8,390 nucleotides of DNA, taken from assembly GCA_964509545.1 (NCBI GenBank), contig CAZDXQ010000082.1:1-8390 (forward strand), given 5' to 3'. The position numbers were made by a program, and so were the translations under genes. The DNA comes from JADJWR01 sp964509545. GTDB lineage: Bacteria; Pseudomonadota; Gammaproteobacteria; Burkholderiales; Burkholderiaceae_F. Below, one piece after another: positions 5,956 through 8,390 of the stretch. Positions within the stretch are counted from its first letter, which is position 1, and every line of letters begins with the position of its first letter. The notes below the pieces were generated by a model. The model saw only the letters and a program-made list of their open reading frames with translations, did no database searches and had not been told where the DNA came from.

Positions 5956-8040
5956 TCACTTCAGGATCCGGAACAGGTTGTGCCGCGCGTCGGTGAAGGT
6001 CGGCAGATCGAAGCGCGCCGGAATGCGCTGCGACGCCTGCAGGACGCGCGGATGCTGCAGCAGCTTCGCGTCGCGCGTGACCAGGATCTGGTCGGTGGCC
6101 GACATCCAGTAGTTCACGCCGTCGCGGCCTTCCGGATAGTCGGACACCATCACCGCTTCCAGGCCCTGCTCGGAAGCCAGTCGCTGCACCACTGGCGCCA
6201 GATCGATGTAGCGGTTGGTGGCCTGGAAGACGATCACGCCGTCGGGCGCCAGATGGCGCACGTAAAGCGCCATCGCCTCGCGCGTGATAAGGTGCATCGG
6301 AATCGAATCACCGGAAAAGGCGTCGATGCCGAGCACGTCGTAGCGGCGCGGCCCGCCTTCCTTCAGTTCGTTCTCCAGGCTCAGCCGGCCGTCGCCGAGC
6401 ACAACGTCGGTCTTCGCCTTCGAGTCGCGCAGGAAGGTGAACTCGCGCCGCTCGATCTCGATCACCTTCGGGCTGATCTCGTAGAAGACCATCCGGTCGC
6501 CGGCGCGGCCGTAGGCGGCGACCACGCCGGCGCCCAGGCCGATGATGCCCACCTTGCGCGGCGCCGGCCGCTGGTCGTTCAGTGCCGCGAACAGCCGGCC
6601 GTAGCCCGAGGTCGGCCCGAAGTAATCGGCCGGCATGCCGCGGTACTGCGCATCGAGCAGCTGGCCACCGTGCATGATCGCGCCGTGCAGCATGGCGCGG
6701 TAGCGCACGCCGTCGACCTCGCGGTCGTGCGTGCGCACGACGCCGTAGAAATCGCGCTCGATCACGCGCTTGCCGGCGCCGTATTCGATCGCCGCATCGA
6801 CCGCGAAGTAGCCGGTCAGCGCCGCGGCAGCGAACCCGATCCAGCGCATCGGACCCGACAGCCGCAGCGCGATCAGCAAGGCCAGCGCCACCAGCACGAT
6901 GTTCAGTTCGAAATATCCGCTGAGGACGTTAGGCGCCACCAGCGCCACCAGCACCGCGCCGGCCGCGCCGCCGAGCGACAGCATCAGGTAGAAACGCGTC
7001 AGATGCTCGGGCGCCGGCCTGGCCCGCGCCAGTTCGCCGTGGCAGATCATGCAGGCGACGAACAGCCCGGCGAAGTACAGCGGCACCGCGGCGTGCAGGT
7101 TCAGCGAGGCGATCTGCGCCGCCATCGCCGGCACCAGCAGCAGCGCCGCGCCGAAAAAGAGCCGCCGCACATACCAGCGCGGGTGCTCGAAGCACAGGAT
7201 GAAGCTCGCCAGGTAAAGCGACAGCGGCACCACCCAGAGGAACGGCACGCTGGCGATGTTCTGCGTCACGTGGTTGGTCACCGCCAGCAGCATCACCGAC
7301 CCCATCGCCGCCAGCGCCAGCCATAGAACCTGCGTCGAGGCGGCCGGCGGCCGCAGCGCCTGCGCGCCCGCTGCGGCGGCCGATGCCGGCTGCGGTTCGC
7401 CCTCGACGCCGCGCTCGGCCCGCAGCGAGCGCCACGCAGTGAACGCGCAGAGCGCAACGAACGCACCGTAGAGCGCCGACCACGCCAGGCCGAGCTGGCG
7501 CAGTTCGAACCACGGCTCGAGCAGCACCGGGAAGCCGAGCAGCGCCAGCAGTGAGGCGAAGTTCGACAGCGCGAACAGCCGATACGGCACCACGGTGCGG
7601 AACCGCCGCCAGTACCACGACTGCAGCAGCGGCGTCGTTGTCGACAGCAGGAAGTACGGCAGGCCGATCGTGACGGTGAGCAGCAGCAGGATGCGCGCAA
7701 TCGGCGCCTCGTCGCCCTGCGGCTTCCAGCTGTCGGCGGCGAGGATCGGCAGCGTGGCCAGGGAGGCCAGCAGCAGCGCCGCGTGCAGCAGCGCCTGCCG
7801 CCGGCTGCCCAGCCGCGTGGTCGCATCGGCGTAGGCGTAGCCGGCCAGCAGCGCACTCTGGAAGAACACCAGGCAGGTGGTCCACACCGACGACGCGCCG
7901 CCGAACCAGGGCAGGATCTGCTTGGCGATGATCGGCTGCACGAGGAACAGCAGGAACGCCGACAGGAAGATGGTGGCGGCGTAGGGCGCCACGGCGGCGG
8001 CGGGGACGGTGACTGCGGGCGAGCGAACGGCGGCGACCAT
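5956..8040 (-). CDS. Fused MFS-like membrane protein / spermidine synthase-like (SpeE-type) protein
   Basis: A 694-aa two-part protein. Residues 1 to about 430 contain some 12-13 hydrophobic segments beginning with YAATIFLSAFLLFLVQP, typical of the 'fused MFS/spermidine synthase' family. The C-terminal 260 residues are a Rossmann-type spermidine-synthase/methyltransferase-like domain. It shows the nucleotide-binding loop GLGAGV (about 501-506), an acidic residue after the second strand (FYEIS, Glu521), GDGR (Asp550) and DAFSGD (Asp573/Asp578) near the expected catalytic position. The polyamine-site signature of true spermidine synthases is not obvious, so the substrate is unknown; polyamine-related synthesis or transport is only a family-level guess. 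Start: the frame also reaches an ATG at 8085. I prefer the ATG at 8040 because the extra 15 codons are Arg-rich with untypical codons (CGA, CCT, GCT), and the 8085 ATG abuts a strong hairpin. Neither ATG has a good Shine-Dalgarno. Confidence 0.88.
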   Translation of the reverse strand: MVAAVRSPAVTVPAAAVAPYAATIFLSAFLLFLVQPIIAKQILPWFGGASSVWTTCLVFFQSALLAGYAYADATTRLGSRRQALLHAALLLASLATLPILAADSWKPQGDEAPIARILLLLTVTIGLPYFLLSTTTPLLQSWYWRRFRTVVPYRLFALSNFASLLALLGFPVLLEPWFELRQLGLAWSALYGAFVALCAFTAWRSLRAERGVEGEPQPASAAAAGAQALRPPAASTQVLWLALAAMGSVMLLAVTNHVTQNIASVPFLWVVPLSLYLASFILCFEHPRWYVRRLFFGAALLLVPAMAAQIASLNLHAAVPLYFAGLFVACMICHGELARARPAPEHLTRFYLMLSLGGAAGAVLVALVAPNVLSGYFELNIVLVALALLIALRLSGPMRWIGFAAAALTGYFAVDAAIEYGAGKRVIERDFYGVVRTHDREVDGVRYRAMLHGAIMHGGQLLDAQYRGMPADYFGPTSGYGRLFAALNDQRPAPRKVGIIGLGAGVVAAYGRAGDRMVFYEISPKVIEIERREFTFLRDSKAKTDVVLGDGRLSLENELKEGGPRRYDVLGIDAFSGDSIPMHLITREAMALYVRHLAPDGVIVFQATNRYIDLAPVVQRLASEQGLEAVMVSDYPEGRDGVNYWMSATDQILVTRDAKLLQHPRVLQASQRIPARFDLPTFTDARHNLFRILK

Positions 8041-8085
8041 GGCAGCGCGAGGTCGAGCGAAGAGCCGGATGATACGGACCCGCAT

Positions 8086-8106
8086 GCGCCCGGCACGGCC
8101 GGGCGC
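8086..8106 (-). repeat. Perfect 9-bp inverted repeat between the cysteine synthase remnant and the membrane-protein gene
   Basis: GCGCCCGGC (8086-8094) and GCCGGGCGC (8098-8106) are separated by three bases. The hairpin lies 12 nt downstream of the cysteine synthase stop on the minus strand. That position suits a terminator or mRNA-stabilising stem, but there is no U-tract on either side. It directly touches the ATG at 8083-8085, which argues against that ATG being used. Confidence 0.55.
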
Positions 8107-8118
8107 TGCGCGGGCGCT

Positions 8119-8340
8119 TCACGCCTCGGCCGGCAGGAATCCTTCGGTCGACAGGTAGCGCTCGCCGGTGTCGTAGTTGAAGCCGAGCACGCGGCTGCCG
8201 GCGGCGAGTTCCGGCAGCTTCTGCGCGATCGCCGCCAGCGTCGCGCCGGAGCTGATGCCGATCAGCATGCCTTCCTCGCGGGCGGCGCGGCGCGCCATCT
8301 CGCGCGCGTCCTCGGCCTCGACCAGGATCACGCCGTCTAG
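8119..8340 (-). pseudogene. Cysteine synthase (CysK/CysM family), C-terminal fragment, probably disrupted by an insertion
   Basis: The preserved tail reads LDGVILVEAEDARE, then the cofactor-side motif GISSGAT and the family-typical ending YDTGERYLSTEGF. In O-acetylserine sulfhydrylases the Ser of GISSGA contacts the PLP ring nitrogen. A full enzyme is about 300 residues and carries the PLP-binding Lys near position 40; only about 74 residues remain, without Lys or substrate loop. Upstream of 8340 the similarity stops and the frame meets a TAA at 8368-8370. A GTG at 8329-8331 could formally start a 70-aa protein, but that would have no active site. I read this as the 3' part of a broken gene. 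The base change at 8340/8341 and the CTAG (8337-8340) point to an insertion sequence. A contig join or rearrangement could look the same. Confidence 0.8.
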
Positions 8341-8390
8341 TGTTGTGTCTCGTAAATGTCTATACGTTTAAGCGGCGCACGAGGCGAGCG
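8341..8390. mobile_element. Probable end of an insertion sequence (continues beyond the window)
   Basis: At 8341 the sequence turns abruptly from about 70% GC cysteine synthase coding DNA to an AT-richer 30-bp stretch that begins TGTTGTGTCTCGTAAATG and then becomes GC-rich again. It adjoins CTAG (8337-8340). A terminal inverted repeat beginning TGT next to a CTAG target fits IS481-like elements; the Bordetella IS481 is known to insert at NCTAGN. No transposase domain is visible in the 50 bases available, so the family is tentative. On the minus strand one frame is open up to a TAG that ends at 8338, which could be a transposase tail. Confidence 0.5.

Noticed and set aside
5758..7326. A 522-codon open frame on the plus strand across the membrane-protein gene
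   Set aside because: The product is His/Arg/Gln-rich with no domain. The minus frame has transmembrane segments and Rossmann motifs.
1..8390. CRISPR array, tRNA or rRNA genes
   Set aside because: No regularly spaced repeats, cloverleaf-like sequence with a T-loop motif, or rRNA signature was seen on either strand.

Overview
The window is about 65-70% GC, with compact genes that use GC-rich third positions. The protein families suggest a proteobacterium, most likely a betaproteobacterium. That placement rests on the homodimeric AceE-type E1, the fused MFS/spermidine-synthase-like protein and a CysK/CysM tail that resembles betaproteobacterial ones. It is an inference by eye; no taxonomic marker gene is present.

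Layout, left to right. (1) 3-1970 (+): the C-terminal three quarters of a pyruvate dehydrogenase E1 (aceE), closed by a perfect 10-bp hairpin. No E2 gene follows it. (2) 1971-2401: a 431-bp non-coding stretch that is the regulatory leader of the next gene. It holds a weak promoter candidate, a clear cyclic-di-GMP-I (GEMM-I) riboswitch aptamer at about 2160-2238, a long hairpin at 2239-2288, and an 8-nt segment (2283-2290) perfectly complementary to the ribosome-binding site at 2390-2397. (3) 2402-5413 (+): a secreted S8 (subtilisin) protease with signal peptide, I9 propeptide, PA insert, Fn3-like domain and PPC-like tail, closed by a strong intrinsic terminator at 5434-5469. (4) On the minus strand, reading leftward from the right end: the tail of a cysteine synthase, a 694-aa membrane protein with a spermidine-synthase-like Rossmann domain, and a small lipoprotein with a conserved uncharacterised domain. 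The last two look like one transcription unit that converges on the protease gene.

The cysteine synthase frame is lost at position 8340/8341. The sequence changes there from GC-rich coding DNA to an AT-richer stretch beginning TGTTGTGTCT, straight after a CTAG tetranucleotide. This looks like the end of an insertion sequence, possibly IS481-like, inside the gene. The element itself runs out of the window.

The observation most worth following is the c-di-GMP riboswitch in front of the secreted protease. Its downstream sequence can form either a hairpin next to the aptamer or a duplex that hides the ribosome-binding site, and both use the same nucleotides. This suggests c-di-GMP control of extracellular proteolysis at translation. 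The logic resembles the riboswitch-controlled protease PPEP-1 of Clostridioides difficile, but with an unrelated protease family.
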